NCBI GenBank assembly: GCA_015680685.1
Contig: MNCI01007769.1
Span: 101,475 to 165,474, forward strand
Origin: Gnetum montanum
Taxonomy: Eukaryota; Streptophyta; Gnetopsida; Gnetales; Gnetaceae
Reading direction: 5' to 3'
DNA length: 64,000 nucleotides
Numbering within the stretch: position 1 is the first letter of the stretch; every line of letters starts with the position of its first letter. Of the stretch, positions 1 through 11,909 are shown in pieces. The notes under the pieces were generated by a model, which saw only the letters and a program-made list of their open reading frames with translations, searched no databases and was not told where the DNA came from. Both the position numbers and the translations under genes were made by a program.

Positions 1-98
1 CATACTAATAAATATCATATTAGACTGGATTAAGGTAGCCATACTTTCTAGAAAAATAATGGATCTAGGAGTTTCTTTGATTTATTTATGAGAAGCTG

Positions 99-950
99 AA
101 AATTCACCATGCAAGGCTCTCCTACACTTGGATTTTGGTGTAAATTGGATATCTCAAGAAACATATAAGGCATGAAACCTACCAATATTAAAGAAGTGAA
201 ACATAAGGTTAGAGATTGCAAGTCTATTTGTCACCATTCCATTAAGATAGATAGAAAATTTGGTGGCCACTATTAATCAATGGTCCAATCTAGAAGACTT
301 TCTAGTGATTGATGTGAATAATAATGACGAGGAATTTCCTCTCATAATGGTAAGAGCATGCCATAGCACAATAGATGCTAAGTTAGGGATGAGAGATTTA
401 TCTATAGAAATCTCTAAGGAGGAAATTCAAGGAGCCATACACATATATAGAGAATTTCAAGCATTACAAAGGATACATAAGGATGCAATTGTGGACTAAC
501 GCCTCAAAATGTCAACATAATCCATACACCATGCCACAACAAATCTAAAAAACAAGTGTGTGGACAAAAAGAAACATGGACCACTAAACAAAAAGACACC
601 CAATGGCCAATAATTGAGAACCTGAAAGTGTCTAAAATATGCATCAAATAGTTCAAGCCACTTATTAACATGATTCCAACTGAGAACTTAGAAATGAAAA
701 CATTAAACCATAATCATACACAAGAATATAGAGGATATAAGGACTTGAAATTTAATTTGAAGAATAAATAAGGGAATATAGTTGGACTTTTTAAGATGCA
801 AAGACTAATGAATCAAACAACATACATATCCTTAGATGATCAAAATCTGATTACTATCAAGATCACTTGAGACAAGAATAGAAAAACTAAATCACTAAGG
901 ATGGTAAGTGAACAACCTGGACCATATGATTCATGGGGGAGATGTCTTAT
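99..950 (+). pseudogene. Retropepsin-like protease remnant (element K)
   Basis: Translation of 99-499 aligns by eye with the proteases of A (9198 onward) and G. Shared landmarks are the CKALL segment before the active site, the VNWISQETY segment (VNLISQEIY in A), and EEFPLIM followed by HSTIDAKLGMRDLSIEIS, which matches the GRGWLSTINA region of A. The catalytic D-S/T-G triad has decayed: LHLDFG stands where A has LDSCSG. From 500 to about 950 the frame is full of stops but still resembles the post-protease tail of A. This is a non-functional remnant. Confidence 0.7.
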
Positions 951-2507
951 CCTGACTAAGGAATTGCTAAGTACGTGTTATCTATTTTTTTTCTACTTTT
1001 CTGTGGTGGTTTATAATTTTTGGTATACCTTTTTCCTTTCTTAATACCTTTTCACATTTTTTGATATCTTCTCATTCTTTTATACTTTTTCATTTGTAGA
1101 ATATTTTAATTCTTTGACATTATCCAATTCTTAATGATTCTTCATTCTTTTTATCTTTTTCATTTTTAATATCTTTTACAATTTGTCATACTTTGTCTTC
1201 ATTTTACTTATACACATTTTTATCAATTTCCAGTAAAACACATCGAATAAGGCAAGATGTAGCCTCAATAAGGTAATATTTTTCTATGTTATTAAGTCAC
1301 AAGGGACTGGTTATCTATACAATGAGACCACAACATCCATTCATCCATTCCAATAATAAGAGGTTCTTACCATGACCATAGTGATATTCTTCTTATAATA
1401 AAACTAAGAATAAACTTGTAAGTATTATGCCTAGATTGAAAAGTAAAGAACCAAGTGGGAATGTATGGGTGTGACATCAAGGGGATTTATGGATTTTCTT
1501 ATATTTCTACTATGAGTTCTATCCTATTGCTAAAGATGTATTATATCTTTATAGATCAAATGAAAAATGGGAGTAAGAGTAAAATAAATGTTGCCTCACT
1601 ATGTCACTGGAAAGACATGTTACCCATGCTTCAAGGTAGTCCTTTGGTAAGGTTGACACAATTAAAAATAAAATCCATACACAAGAATAAATTTCTAGAG
1701 GTCTCACTAGAAAGACATGTTACCCATGCTTGAAGGTAGGAAGCTTCTCAATAATGTTAAAAATAATAAACACCAAGTGGTAATACTCTTTGCAATAGGG
1801 GTAGTCTTGTGGTTATGAATCCAATAGATGAAATAGTGCAATGTCATTGGAATGTGATCTGGACTTGGTTTCAATCTTGGAATGAAGGGCTAATGATTAA
1901 TTTAACCATGAATAATACACAAAAATTCATTATGCCTATGGTAAGACACCTCAAGTTCCAAGATTTTCAATCCTTTTTATAGTCCATCTCACCTCCATTT
2001 ATAGTTAATCATAGCTTGTGGTTCTATGTAATATAGTGTTATTTTCCCAATTCAGTAATACTAATATATGTATGTTTTGCGAACATGTATGTTTTACATT
2101 CAAGTCATTGAGTTCCTAAGGACACTTTTAGGCCTAGTTATGCATGGGCATTAAGAGCTAGAGCCTACTTTGAGGAAGATCCACTTGTATAACTATTTTA
2201 TTTCATACTTCACTAGTGATTCCACATCATCTTGTACCTTCTAAGATTAGCCAAAACTCTAATAAATACTTCACCTACTTTTGACAATCTATTCATGAAA
2301 CTACAACCCTTCATCCATCTTGTATACACTTACTTAACTATTCATAACCTTAAATTCTTGTTTTTTATAAACTTTCAATGTCAAATTTTTAAAATCCAAG
2401 CATCATGGATATTCTAAGACCCTTTTGAAATGTGTATTATCTTCCTACCATTCAGATTGACTCATTTTTTCCATTAGAAATTGCTCACAAAAGTTGAAAC
2501 TTTTTGT
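951..2507 (+). other. Noncoding block shared by Athila-like elements (post-pol region)
   Basis: There is no credible gene here. Several short blocks recur in the same order in A (about 10400-11160, +), B (16930-16080, -) and G (28060-27300, -). Examples are the stretch around GGTGTGACATCAAGGGG near 1470, the GACATGTTACCCATGCTT repeat near 1615 and 1713, and the GGGCATTAAG/GAGCCTACTTTG block near 2148. In G this block lies directly downstream of integrase. T-rich low-complexity sequence fills 980-1200. The repeated order supports common descent, and a retained cis function in the 3' part of the element is possible. Confidence 0.55.
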
Positions 2508-2603
2508 GGTGACGTTGTTGATACAATGTATCATCACCTCATACATCATTGATACAATATCAGATCAATGATTTTGTGAAACAAAAAATCTATAAATAGG
2601 CAT
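2508..2603 (+). promoter_or_regulatory. Internal promoter-like palindrome cluster with TATA box (element K)
   Basis: An odd palindrome TGATACAATGTATCA lies at 2519-2533. Further inverted TGATACAATATCA-type words follow, and then CTATAAATAGG at about 2591-2601. The arrangement copies that of the LTR promoters in this window but lies inside the element, upstream of the ORF X remnant. B (15790-15660) and G (27010-26870) have the same arrangement in the same place. Confidence 0.45.
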
Positions 2604-3049
2604 GGGAAGTTAGAAAAAAAAATTTCATTCTTCCCAATTACCATAAGAGGAGTTTTTTCTTATCTTCTATTGAACTTTGACATCCTAACTTGCACAAGCC
2701 ATAACTTTGCTCCTATAGCTTTAATTTCTAAAAATATTGAATCTTGTTAATCATGGAGTGTGCAACTTATTTGTGGGAGGATGACATCATGGAAAATTTA
2801 AAGAAAATTGTTTGAAAACTATCATAATTGTGGAAAACAGTTTAAGGGTAAGTAAGATAAAACATACAAGATATTATCATGAAATTAGTAAATACAAGCC
2901 ATGTACTTCGATAAATTCTCCTATTAAACCTTTTTAATTAATTATAAGGTATCATGATCCTAAAAGATAATAAGTGTGGAAGGTAATGAAATTAAAGATA
3001 CATTTCTTCTAGTTATCATTTTGAAATTATTCTAACTTTGCAATCATTA

Positions 3050-3640
3050 TGAACTAAATATGTGATCTAATTGAAAAAATGAGAAGGATTATGAATTGTA
3101 AATTGCACATATGAACACTTGGGTAATCCTAAATTCTTGATTGATTGTAGATGTACTTGAAAAGAATACGAGAAGAAGGGCCCTCATAGCCATGAAGCAA
3201 AAGACCAAGAGGGTGACAAAGAGGCCACACTGGAGAACAAAATCCATTGGCAAAACATGCAGAGTAGGAAGCACAATATTTTAGTATTCATCAACAAACA
3301 CCTACTACCAAATACTTTGTCCAAGTGGAGGCCAAAGTACTACTAGGAATTAAGTAAAAAATCCAAGGCATTTGAAGAAGAAAAGTGGTAGTATGGTACA
3401 TGAAAGTAAATCAAATGTTCCCACAACTGTCATGCCCATGGGATGTACCAACTCCATCAAAAATTTCTCAATAAGCATGGATGGTACATAATCCCTAAAT
3501 AAAAGAAGAAAAAATTAGGCATTACTGAATAGATATTAGTTTAAGAAGCTTGATGATAAGGGGAAGTAATTGATGGGAGAGCCACCACCATCAAGTACAT
3601 GAGCTACAATGAGACACTTTCATTTTTTCTTTTGTTTTGT
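3050..3640 (+). pseudogene. ORF X C-terminal remnant (element K)
   Basis: Conserved words link this stretch to the end of ORF X in B on the minus strand. CCACAACTGTCATGCCCATG near 3420 matches the minus strand near 12970, and GGGAGAGCCACCACC near 3575 matches B near 12815. The N-terminal half seen in B (the LPFP/LC domain) is missing here, so the frame has been internally deleted and is full of stops. About 170 bp of T-rich sequence separate it from the 3' LTR, as in B. Confidence 0.45.
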
Positions 3641-3796
3641 CTTGTCATACATTTCTATTAAATTTTTTAAAAGAACCACTACGGCATTCCAAGTCATGTA
3701 AATAGTAGTTAGTTATGTTTTTTTGAATCTACCTTCCAATTGTGTAAGGGACTCTATCCTCATTTTATTTTATCTTGAGGACTTAGATTTAGTCAA

Positions 3797-3807
3797 TCAT
3801 GGGGGTA
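3797..3807 (+). other. Polypurine tract of element K
   Basis: The sequence TCATGGGGGTA directly precedes the LTR start TGATAAAG. The same string precedes the 3' LTR of A at 11899-11909. This is the expected plus-strand priming site. Confidence 0.65.
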
Positions 3808-4731
3808 TGATAAAGTAAAAATATTTGATCAAAGAAATATTGTAAGAATGATATCATATCTACAATGTCATTGATATGATGTCATAGCAAATGCACCATC
3901 ATCATTTATATGATATCTTGGGATGTGTGCAGCCCTATATATATGATACTTGTATGCATAATCTACTAACTTTTCAAATCTATCATATCCAAAGTCTTGA
4001 ATTTTTATTTTTTGAACTTAGACTTAGCGATTAGATGAGTGAATCCCTGCAGTGTGATATGTCATAATTAAATGGAATATGTGTTCAATTAGTTTGTACT
4101 TGGTGACAAGTTGTCACCAGAAGTAAAGATCAAGATTATTGTACATTATTATAGCATTCCCTTAGTTTACTATTTTGACTTAGCATAATGATTAATATTT
4201 CACTAGCATAATGTTTATTGCTTTAGTAGTTTAATACTTCACTTTTCAAAGTACTTTATTTTTAGGGTTTAGGGTTAGAGGAATGGATACAATTGATTTT
4301 GAGTGTTAAGTGTGATTGTTTTGTAATCCCAATAGTATTAACACTTGGTTTTCCCAGTAGCATAATACATGATAATCCCAATGATGATTACATAATCCCA
4401 AGATGTGTCTAGAAAATTAGGAATGATTATCCATCATAGTAGGTAATAATAGACCTACATTTCCATTATTAGTTATACTTAGCATTTAACTCTACGTTCA
4501 TCATGTTTACACTTAGGAGTGTAACTGGCCCTACAACATCACATAATATATCCCCCACTACAAACTAATCTATACACTTAGACTTTACTAGCTTGAAGTG
4601 AGAAGACAATGATTACAAGCTTAACTCAATTACTAGAATATCAACATTTTCCATCCATGGATTGTAGTCATGTCACATGTAAACACTTGTGACTTGTATG
4701 GTTGGGTGTTAGGTTGTTCCACCACTCATCA
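3808..4731 (+). repeat. 3' LTR of element K (924 bp)
   Basis: It starts TGATAAAG after the polypurine tract and ends CCACCACTCATCA, so it has TG..CA ends, and its 3' end matches the LTRs of A and B. A perfect ATGATATCAT palindrome (3848-3857) and related GATATC words lie upstream of a TATA-like CTATATATAT at 3935-3944. No second copy is in the window because the 5' LTR lies to the left. Confidence 0.75.
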
Positions 4732-4903
4732 AGTATCAACTAGGTTGGTAGCTTGTTTATGTCTCATAAGCTAACACACATACTAGCATAGTATATTTGG
4801 TTTATGGTACCTAAGTTTTAGAGCATTAGGATCTACATGTGTCTTTTGGGGGAGGGTTCATAGTGTGTAAAATTATAAAGAATAATTTTCCAAGATATTC
4901 CAA

Positions 4904-5400
4904 CATATGAGATTAATTTGATAACTAATTTCATTACCCTAGTGTGTGGAACCCAAGGTATTTTTGCTCATTATTTGTGAGACCCACCTATTATCAAAAT
5001 TGATGACATTGATAACATTTATGACTAGGAAATACAAAATTTGAATAAAAGGATAACATATGAACATAATTTCATTCTCTATTTCCCATGCCCAACATGT
5101 GAGATAGCATGTAAAGCTTTGGATATTTTTGCCCATGTTCTATGGGGCCTACATATTATCAAAATTGACCATGTTTGCAATGCATGGGACTAGGAAAAAA
5201 AATGTCACCAAAAGATAATGTATGAATTTAATTTCATTTTAATTTGTCATTCATAATAAGTGAAGGATAATTCTTTGCTTGTGATAAAAAATATAGATAA
5301 TTTATGGGGGCTAGAAAGGACATTTTACCATCAAATGATAGCATATGAGATTAATTTCACTATTAATTTCATTGGTGCAGTTTGTGAGAGCTAGGCTTGG
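4904..5400 (+). repeat. Degenerate tandem repeat, unit about 155 bp, roughly four copies
   Basis: Units begin with variants of CATATGA..TTAATTTCAT at about 4904, 5057, 5219 and 5342, a spacing of 153, 162 and 123 bp. Shared internal words include GGTATTTTTGC/GGATATTTTTGCCC, TATTATCAAAATTGA and GACTAGGAAA. The array lies between the 3' LTR of K and the left LTR of B and carries no reading frame. It may be part of a satellite or of an older element. The remainder of 4732-5480 shows nothing recognisable. Confidence 0.55.
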
Positions 5401-5480
5401 GATTATAAACTCATCCACATAGTTTGTACAAGATAATTTAGGATTTTCTATGTCTTGTGTTTAGTGTGTTAGAGAAAACC

Positions 5481-6369
5481 TGATGAGTGATAAGGTACCC
5501 CTATGCCCAACCATACAAATCATAAGCATTCACACATGATCTCATCCAATTCCATGGATGGGACAAGTTGTGCATCTTAATCATTATGCTTTGATTATAG
5601 TTCATTATCTTCTCACTTGGACTAGTGGTATCTTTGTCATGTATGGTTTAGTCCATAGTGAGGTATATGATGTTGTCTAATCCTATGCCACTCGTCATGA
5701 CAATAAAGAGATAATTTAATTAAGTTAATGAACAATGGAATGTAAAAGCTAAACTAGCTTACATGTGATGAGTATCCATTCCTAATCATTCATACATGTC
5801 TTGGACCTCATATGATCACCACTAGAATTACCAAGCATATGTCATTGGGCTTGCCAAATAATACACTAATGGGTTACCAAGTAATTACGCTTAAGTGCTT
5901 GTGATTAACCATACTCATTCAACTTAATGATAGGAATCGTAAAGAGCAATAAATGGAAATATTAACTAAGTAAAATAGTAAATAATTAAATAATTAAAAA
6001 ATTAAAAGAAATAATAATCTAAGTGCATGCTACAATGATGGAAGCAATCATGATCTTTATTTTCTATCATGTAACATGTTCAAGTTCATCACACTTGATT
6101 AGGATTATCATACAATCACAAACATCATATTGCAAGAATACACTAGGAATAATAGAACTAGAAATTAACAATCTATGAAAAAGATAACTAAAATATAAAT
6201 CTAAAACTATCTCCTAACCATGCACCTAAGTGTTGTATTTATAGGCTAGCATAGAAGAGACAATATTGAATATCTGACATCACTTCTTAGGACCCAATAT
6301 CAGATACCTAATATTAAGGCTTTGATATCAGATATTCAATATTGGAGCTAATAAAATCATGATTTATCA
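5481..6369 (-). repeat. 3' LTR of element B (889 bp)
   Basis: On the plus strand it begins TGATGAGTGATAAGG and ends GATTTATCA, so on its own strand it runs TGATAAATC..CTCATCA. It matches 19691-20562 along its length, with many transitions. Minus-strand TATA: the reverse of TATTTATAGG at about 6237-6246. Upstream of it lies an inverted cluster (CCAATATCAGATACC..GATATTCAATATTGG, 6294-6345). Confidence 0.8.
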
Positions 6370-6507
6370 TACTCCAACAATTGAGTGAAAAATCATCCTT
6401 GAGTTAAAAAAATGAGGAAAAAGTTCTTTAGAAAATATTATGAAGGTATGGAATTATTGACTGACTCCAAAAAACAAACAAAATAATTGACTCTTACATG
6501 TCATAGT

Positions 6508-7332
6508 TGATGAGCCACGATATTGCGTACATGATATTGCATCCATGATATCAAATCCTCCCCTGCGATATTGCGTACGCAATATCGTAGCCTATGGAAA
6601 TGTCTATAAATAAGAGGCAGCTTTCCCTGTTTTAGGCATCTAGACTTAAACCTTAGCCAAAATATAGTATTTTTACCATTCTAGAGTTAGAATAATTTCC
6701 ATGTGCCCACAGTAGGAGTCTTAAAGTGAACGGATCTTTATTCGAGCAAATTGTACCTGAGCACACATTTGTGTACGGTAATAAAGATAAACTTTCTAAT
6801 AAGCCTTGCAGCATGTGGACTAAGATAAATAGGAATTACTTATTATTAAATGTTTATATTCTTTCCTAGATAATTAAATCTCTCTCAACCCTTAACTCTC
6901 CTAGTTAAGTGCATTTAGTACGACCGCTTCGAGCACGTGTGTAATGCTTGGTAACCTTCTAATGAGTAGCATTTGGTAATCCCAGTAGTGTTGCATTGGT
7001 TCAGGGTGTGTGTGGCAAGTGGGAACATATACCAGTGATAGGACAATTAGAACTTAGTTAGTGAATAGTTAATAAAAGTTAGTCAGTTAGTCTCTTCACC
7101 TTCTCCTATTAGCATAAGACATTAAAAAGATAAAAGATATAAAAATCATATGCCTCAAGCTTACTTAACCATACAATCATGACAATACAAGTAAGTTTGG
7201 GAAGATAGCAATTGATTAACCTTAAGTGTTCCATTAGGGTGCGTAAGCACTTAGTCCTTGGAGTTCAATTGAATCATGTGTGAGATGCTTGTATTCGAAT
7301 GGTTGAGTATAGGGGTACTTCGCCACTCATCA
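6508..7332 (+). repeat. 5' LTR of element A
   Basis: The LTR runs from TGATGAGCC to CTCATCA. U3 contains GATATTGC words and a perfect 22-bp palindrome at 6566-6587 centred on GTAC. The TATA box CTATAAATAA lies at 6604-6613. It pairs with 11910-12734. Confidence 0.9.
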
Positions 7333-7351
7333 TGGGCATCATTTCCAGGGA
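7333..7351 (+). other. Primer binding site of element A (tRNA-Asp type, decayed)
   Basis: TGGGCATCATTTCCAGGGA begins immediately after the LTR. Compared with the complement of the plant tRNA-Asp(GTC) 3' end (TGGCGCCGTTGCCGGGGA), the differences are one extra G, one G-to-T change and otherwise C-to-T or G-to-A changes. This is the usual primer of Athila elements. The tRNA sequence is recalled, not searched. Confidence 0.65.
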
Positions 7352-7547
7352 TTTAGTTGTTTGTGCACTATGTAGAACATAGGAGATCATTCATATTGTT
7401 GGGATGCTAGAAAGAACCCTTAGGATTGATCAAAAGAAAAAAAATAAGATAATGATAAATAGCACACCGAACAAGACTAAAATGTTTCCTAATCCTAAAA
7501 GGAATAGCACACCGAACAATGACTGTAGCAAGATGAAGAGGTTAGAC

Positions 7548-10031
7548 ATGAATAATATCCCATGATTTGATGGGGGATACAACGCTAATCCTAAAAATCA
7601 CTTACATGCATTTCATGATGCATGTGCCTTGCAAAACATTGAGAATAAATAGAAAAAGCTAAAGTTGTTCATAAGGACACTAGTAAAAGAACCAAAAAGC
7701 TAGTACCGTTCCTTAGAACTGGAATCCATTTGAAGGTGGAGTACGATGCTAGAACTATTTAATGATAAGTATAAAATGTACTCTCAGGTTTCCAACCTAT
7801 GAAAGAAAATCCAAGGATGGAAGCAGGGAATTCATAAACCCTTGGATGCTACCATGGGCCGATATTATGCACTACTACATTGTTGCCTGGGCCATGGTTA
7901 CTCGCAGCAAGATCAACTATGCCATCTTGTAGATGGACTTAGGCATGAAACCAGGAGAACCCTTGGAACATATGCCCAAGGGAGATTATTAGAGCTTAGC
8001 TTCCATCAGGTTGATATATTTTTGAAGCAAGTAGCTAAGGAAGAAGGAGAGCTATGTAAGAGAGAAAGTGTAGAAGAGTACAACCACAATCCTTCCCTTC
8101 AAAAAATGGGAGTGAGATTCTATGAGGAGGAGTAAGAGTCATCACTTGAAAAGATGGTGAAAAGGAAAACCTTGTCACTCCAAAAATTAACAACAGAAGT
8201 GTTGGAAAAGGTAAACTAGATGTGGGACTCCTTAGATTGTAAATTTAAAACCATTCTCAAAATTGTACAGGAGTCTAAGGAGCGAGGCAGTGACTATGAT
8301 AAAAAGAAATAGAGGAACATGGACCATGGATGTAATAAAGTTAAGGGTAAAATGGCAATCATCGAAGAGGTTGTGGATTCTAATACAGAAAATGATGGTG
8401 CATGTGAGATATGCTAGTATGACCATCCTAAGGGATGTTCCCCAATAATCTCACATCTACAAGAGCCTATGGTGTATGCACTTAACCCATGATTTAAAAA
8501 ATAGCAATAACCCCAAAGGTTACCTTATCCTCAAGGTAATCCAAGGCAATTCCACCAACCTTGAACATATTATCGAAGTGGAACTCTGTCATAACCTATT
8601 GAGCAACACCAGTAGTGGTAATATCCATAATCATGGGGGATGCCACCGCCAAGGAAATAATACCCTTACCGATAACCAGATCCATATGGCTACTATGTGC
8701 AGTAGAAAATATCTCCACATGACTCTGCTGGTCACATGACACCACAACATCACTACTAAGCTTGGGAGTATTATAGGACTCCTTCTCCTCGTAGAGACAA
8801 CCCACAAACATACCATCCTCTGAATCCATTCGCAACTCTCACACTGATAGCTCCATTACCATCCTCTCCAGCAATGCAAAGGGAACTCCCCACTCAACTG
8901 CAGGAATGCATTGCTACGAGAGTTGTAAACCTTCAACCCGCTGCTGGTTCTGACAACCGTACAAGGAGAAGACCTTTCTTCAGATCCAGCAGTCCAACCA
9001 AGATCTCACAACCACAAGTAGTTAAGCCTTTGAATGCTTCTCCACCAAATAAGGCTTTGGAAATCCCTTCAAACCAAAAATAGAGCTCAACGCACATGGT
9101 TATGTTAACAAATGCGATGGCTACCTAGATTAAGGAAGGTCACCTTTCCAAGAAATTCTCTAATCCTAGAAGCCCTTTAATTTATCTCTAAGTCACTGGG
9201 AATGAACCATGTAAAGCTCTTTTGGACTCATGTTCTGGAGTCAACTTAATATCACAAGAGATTTATAAAGCCTAAAACATGATTCCACTAAAGGAGAGCA
9301 ATATTCGCTTAGAGATGGCTTACCAATCCATCACTGTTCCCTTGGGACAGGTGGAGGACATTGTTACCACTGTGTGTCGTTGGTCATACCCAACTAATTT
9401 TATAGTGATATAAGTAAACAATGACAAAGAAGACTTCCCAATAATAATGGGAAGGGGATGGCTAAGTACCATAAATGCATGCCTAGGAATCCATGATATT
9501 TCCATAGAAATATCTAAGGAAAACACTTTTGGAAAGACTGAGAGAAAGAAAGTTCCATGCATCACATATAGTGATATAGGGGATGATTGCATATAAGAAT
9601 GTTCAACATTGCCTACATGCAATCTGTGTGCCCAGGAAATTAACATACACAAGTGCCTATATGTAGCAACCACAAAACAAGAAAACACCCAGTAGTTGAT
9701 AGCTGATCAGGAGAGCAACTCACCAACATCCATGGAACTAACTAGGGGAACAACTTGCACCCACGTCGAAAGCATAGATACACTGGAGCAAGAGGGTCAC
9801 CAAATTCCAACCCTTAACCTAAAAACATCAATAGGGGAAAGCTGGAAATTTCCAAAAAATTTGAACAAATGCTCCAATAAAAAATTACTAATCAATGTGA
9901 AATAGCCTAAACCTTACCATGAATCTAGAATGGTCAATGCATATAACACATCAAAGAAAGGACAAAATCACTCATTATTTAAAATCTTCTCATTCCAACT
10001 TAGTCATGGGGGAGATGGCCACCTATGCTGA
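7548..10031 (+). pseudogene. gag: gag-protease reading frame of element A
   Basis: All recognisable coding stays in one frame from ATG 7548 to TGA 10029-10031, interrupted only by stops, so no frameshift is needed. The gag core lies at about 7550-8130 (FHDACALQ, ELFNDKY, PLDATMGRYYALL) and matches gag of B. A low-complexity linker follows (about 8130-9170). Protease starts near 9198 with LLDSCSGVNLIS at the active site and has GRGWLSTINA near 9450. The segment after protease, to 10031, ends with FSFQLSHG, close to the FFQLSH end of integrase in G. The frame therefore looks like a gag-pol polyprotein with RT to integrase deleted in frame. Many stops are TAG or TGA. Confidence 0.78.
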
Positions 10032-11898
10032 TGAATCAAGGCCCTCAGTTCCTTTTTAAGTTTTTTTTTTACAAATTTTTATTTTGCAAATTCCTTTAAC
10101 TTTTCTTGTTTTTATTTTGCAACATCGTTCATAATTTTTCATTTAGTTTTATGTTTATTTATTTTGTTAAGTTTGTCACCTAATAAGTTCTCCTAAATAT
10201 GGTATGAACTATATTCCATTGATTGCTAATGTTTGTTTTTTACCTTTGAGTTATGATGTTGATACTAAGGTATGGTTCTTTTGATATAATAGGCAATAAT
10301 TCCACATCATCCATGTATCCATGAATTTCTATGGTCTCTCTTGGCTTGGAAATGTACAGTCCATTTCTTTAACTAATAAGAACTGTCAATGAATTGGTTA
10401 CTGGGCATTTATGAAACTAAGGAAGGACTCAAGGATTGAAAAGGGTGTGACTTCAAGGGGATTTGATGCATTTGTGCTGGCCATTCTCTTAGATGCTTTG
10501 GTTTTTTCTTCTAGAGTTTTCCTTAACATTTTGATGCTACTCTAGTATCAGGAATCTAAGCTAATAAAAATAATAAGTCTTTGCATGGTGTGGTTCTCAT
10601 GCAAAAGCAAAAAGAGAGAGAGAGAGAAAAGTGAGAATTCAAGGCACATCCCTTAGACTAAATAATCACTTGGGCTAAAAGCACTGGTTATGGAACTAAA
10701 CAAACATGTTCCCTCTAACTAAGGCCCTTTCTCGCTTCCTACGTTCTCCTTTTTCATTTCATCGGAATGGTGGTGACTCTTTGATAGAGGCATTCATGTT
10801 ACTTCAGGTGGATGGATTGGTTGAATGTATTAATGCGAACTCACTAGATGTGATTTGTTTAAGGCTAGATTTGAAATGATATCTACTAAGTCACATTAAC
10901 CATTACTGCACAAGGGGTTGTACATCACCTTGTTCTTGAGACTCCATTCCATTCTCTTCCTTCCATCCTTCTTTCTTCATTTTTCACCTCATTGTTGGTT
11001 GTATCAATAGTCCATATTTTGGTTGATGCAGTGAATTCTTATGGTTAATACATTAACTCTTGATTCCAAATGGCATTTCTAAAGCCTCCGGACTCATTGA
11101 ATGTGGGATTGTTAGGGCATTAAGGGCATGAGCTTGCTTGGGGAGGATCCACTAGCATTCCTATTTGGAGCATCATTTAATTTCTTTCCCTTAAACATTT
11201 TTACAATCAACATTTATTTTGTTCATTACCATCCCTGACATCCATTTTATTGGTCTGGTCATTGTTTCTTTTTCTCCATCTTTCTTATTTCTTATATTTT
11301 TTCCATTCTCTCGCTATCAGAGGTTCACTCTTAGTCATGGGGGTTCTGGTCCAATTTTTTTGATTTCTCTTAACCCGTACACCTTCGGTAGTCACTAGTA
11401 TTATATCTCCAAAATCTGCATAAGCCATATCATAACTCAGCCAATGGACCTTACACTGAAGCAAGGTATCAACTACATTGTGATTCATTTATGCTTGCTA
11501 ATATAAGATTTTGTTGTATGTGCAAATGGCAATCATACAACAATGGATTGGATTTGGAGGGAATACTTGCAATGGACTGGTGCTAAAGCAGTCTTGCAAG
11601 GAACAAGATTAGCATGGCGTTCTTATGGATGAACAACGAAAGGGGTAATCTTAGCATCGGCAGCAACAAACTTCTTCTTTTCTCTCTCTCTCTTCTCTCT
11701 TCTCTTTTAGCTCCCAAATAAGGCTGGACATCAAATGTGTATAGTATCCACTCTTGTTGTTGTGAACACTAATATTGTCATGTGTTTTAATGATGATCCA
11801 TTCACATGTTACCCCATTCACCATTAGTATCATTCAAGTCAATAATCCCATACCTTTCCAATATTTTGTAAGGAACTTGAGGATGGGTTTTCATTCAA
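10032..11898 (+). other. Noncoding 3' region of element A
   Basis: No gene is visible. T-rich sequence comes first, followed by blocks shared with K, B and G (AAGGGTGTGACTTCAAGGGG near 10439, and GGGCATTAAGGGCATGAGC near 11117). A GA-rich run lies at 10614-10628, and a CT-rich run with inverted character (TCTCTCTCTCTCTTCTCTC) near 11681. A second copy of the string AGTCATGGGGGT near 11332 resembles the polypurine tract. Confidence 0.5.
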
Positions 11899-11909
11899 TC
11901 ATGGGGGTA
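11899..11909 (+). other. Polypurine tract of element A
   Basis: TCATGGGGGTA abuts the 3' LTR start TGATGCACC. It is identical to the tract before the LTR of K. Confidence 0.7.

Larger units (their letters stand above)
1..4731 (+). mobile_element. Element K: Athila-like, pol-less LTR retrotransposon, 3' part
   Basis: The window opens inside this plus-strand element. In order it holds a decayed protease, a noncoding block shared with elements A, B and G, a TATA-containing palindrome cluster, the tail of ORF X, a polypurine tract and a complete 3' LTR that ends CACTCATCA like the LTR of A. No reverse transcriptase or integrase lies between protease and LTR. As in A, the frame runs from protease straight into the segment that follows integrase in G. 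K is therefore an internally deleted, non-autonomous copy. Its 5' end is outside the window, so its target duplication cannot be checked. Confidence 0.75.

Noticed and set aside
9320-9688. Minus-strand open frame of 122 residues
   Set aside because: Antisense shadow of the protease of element A.
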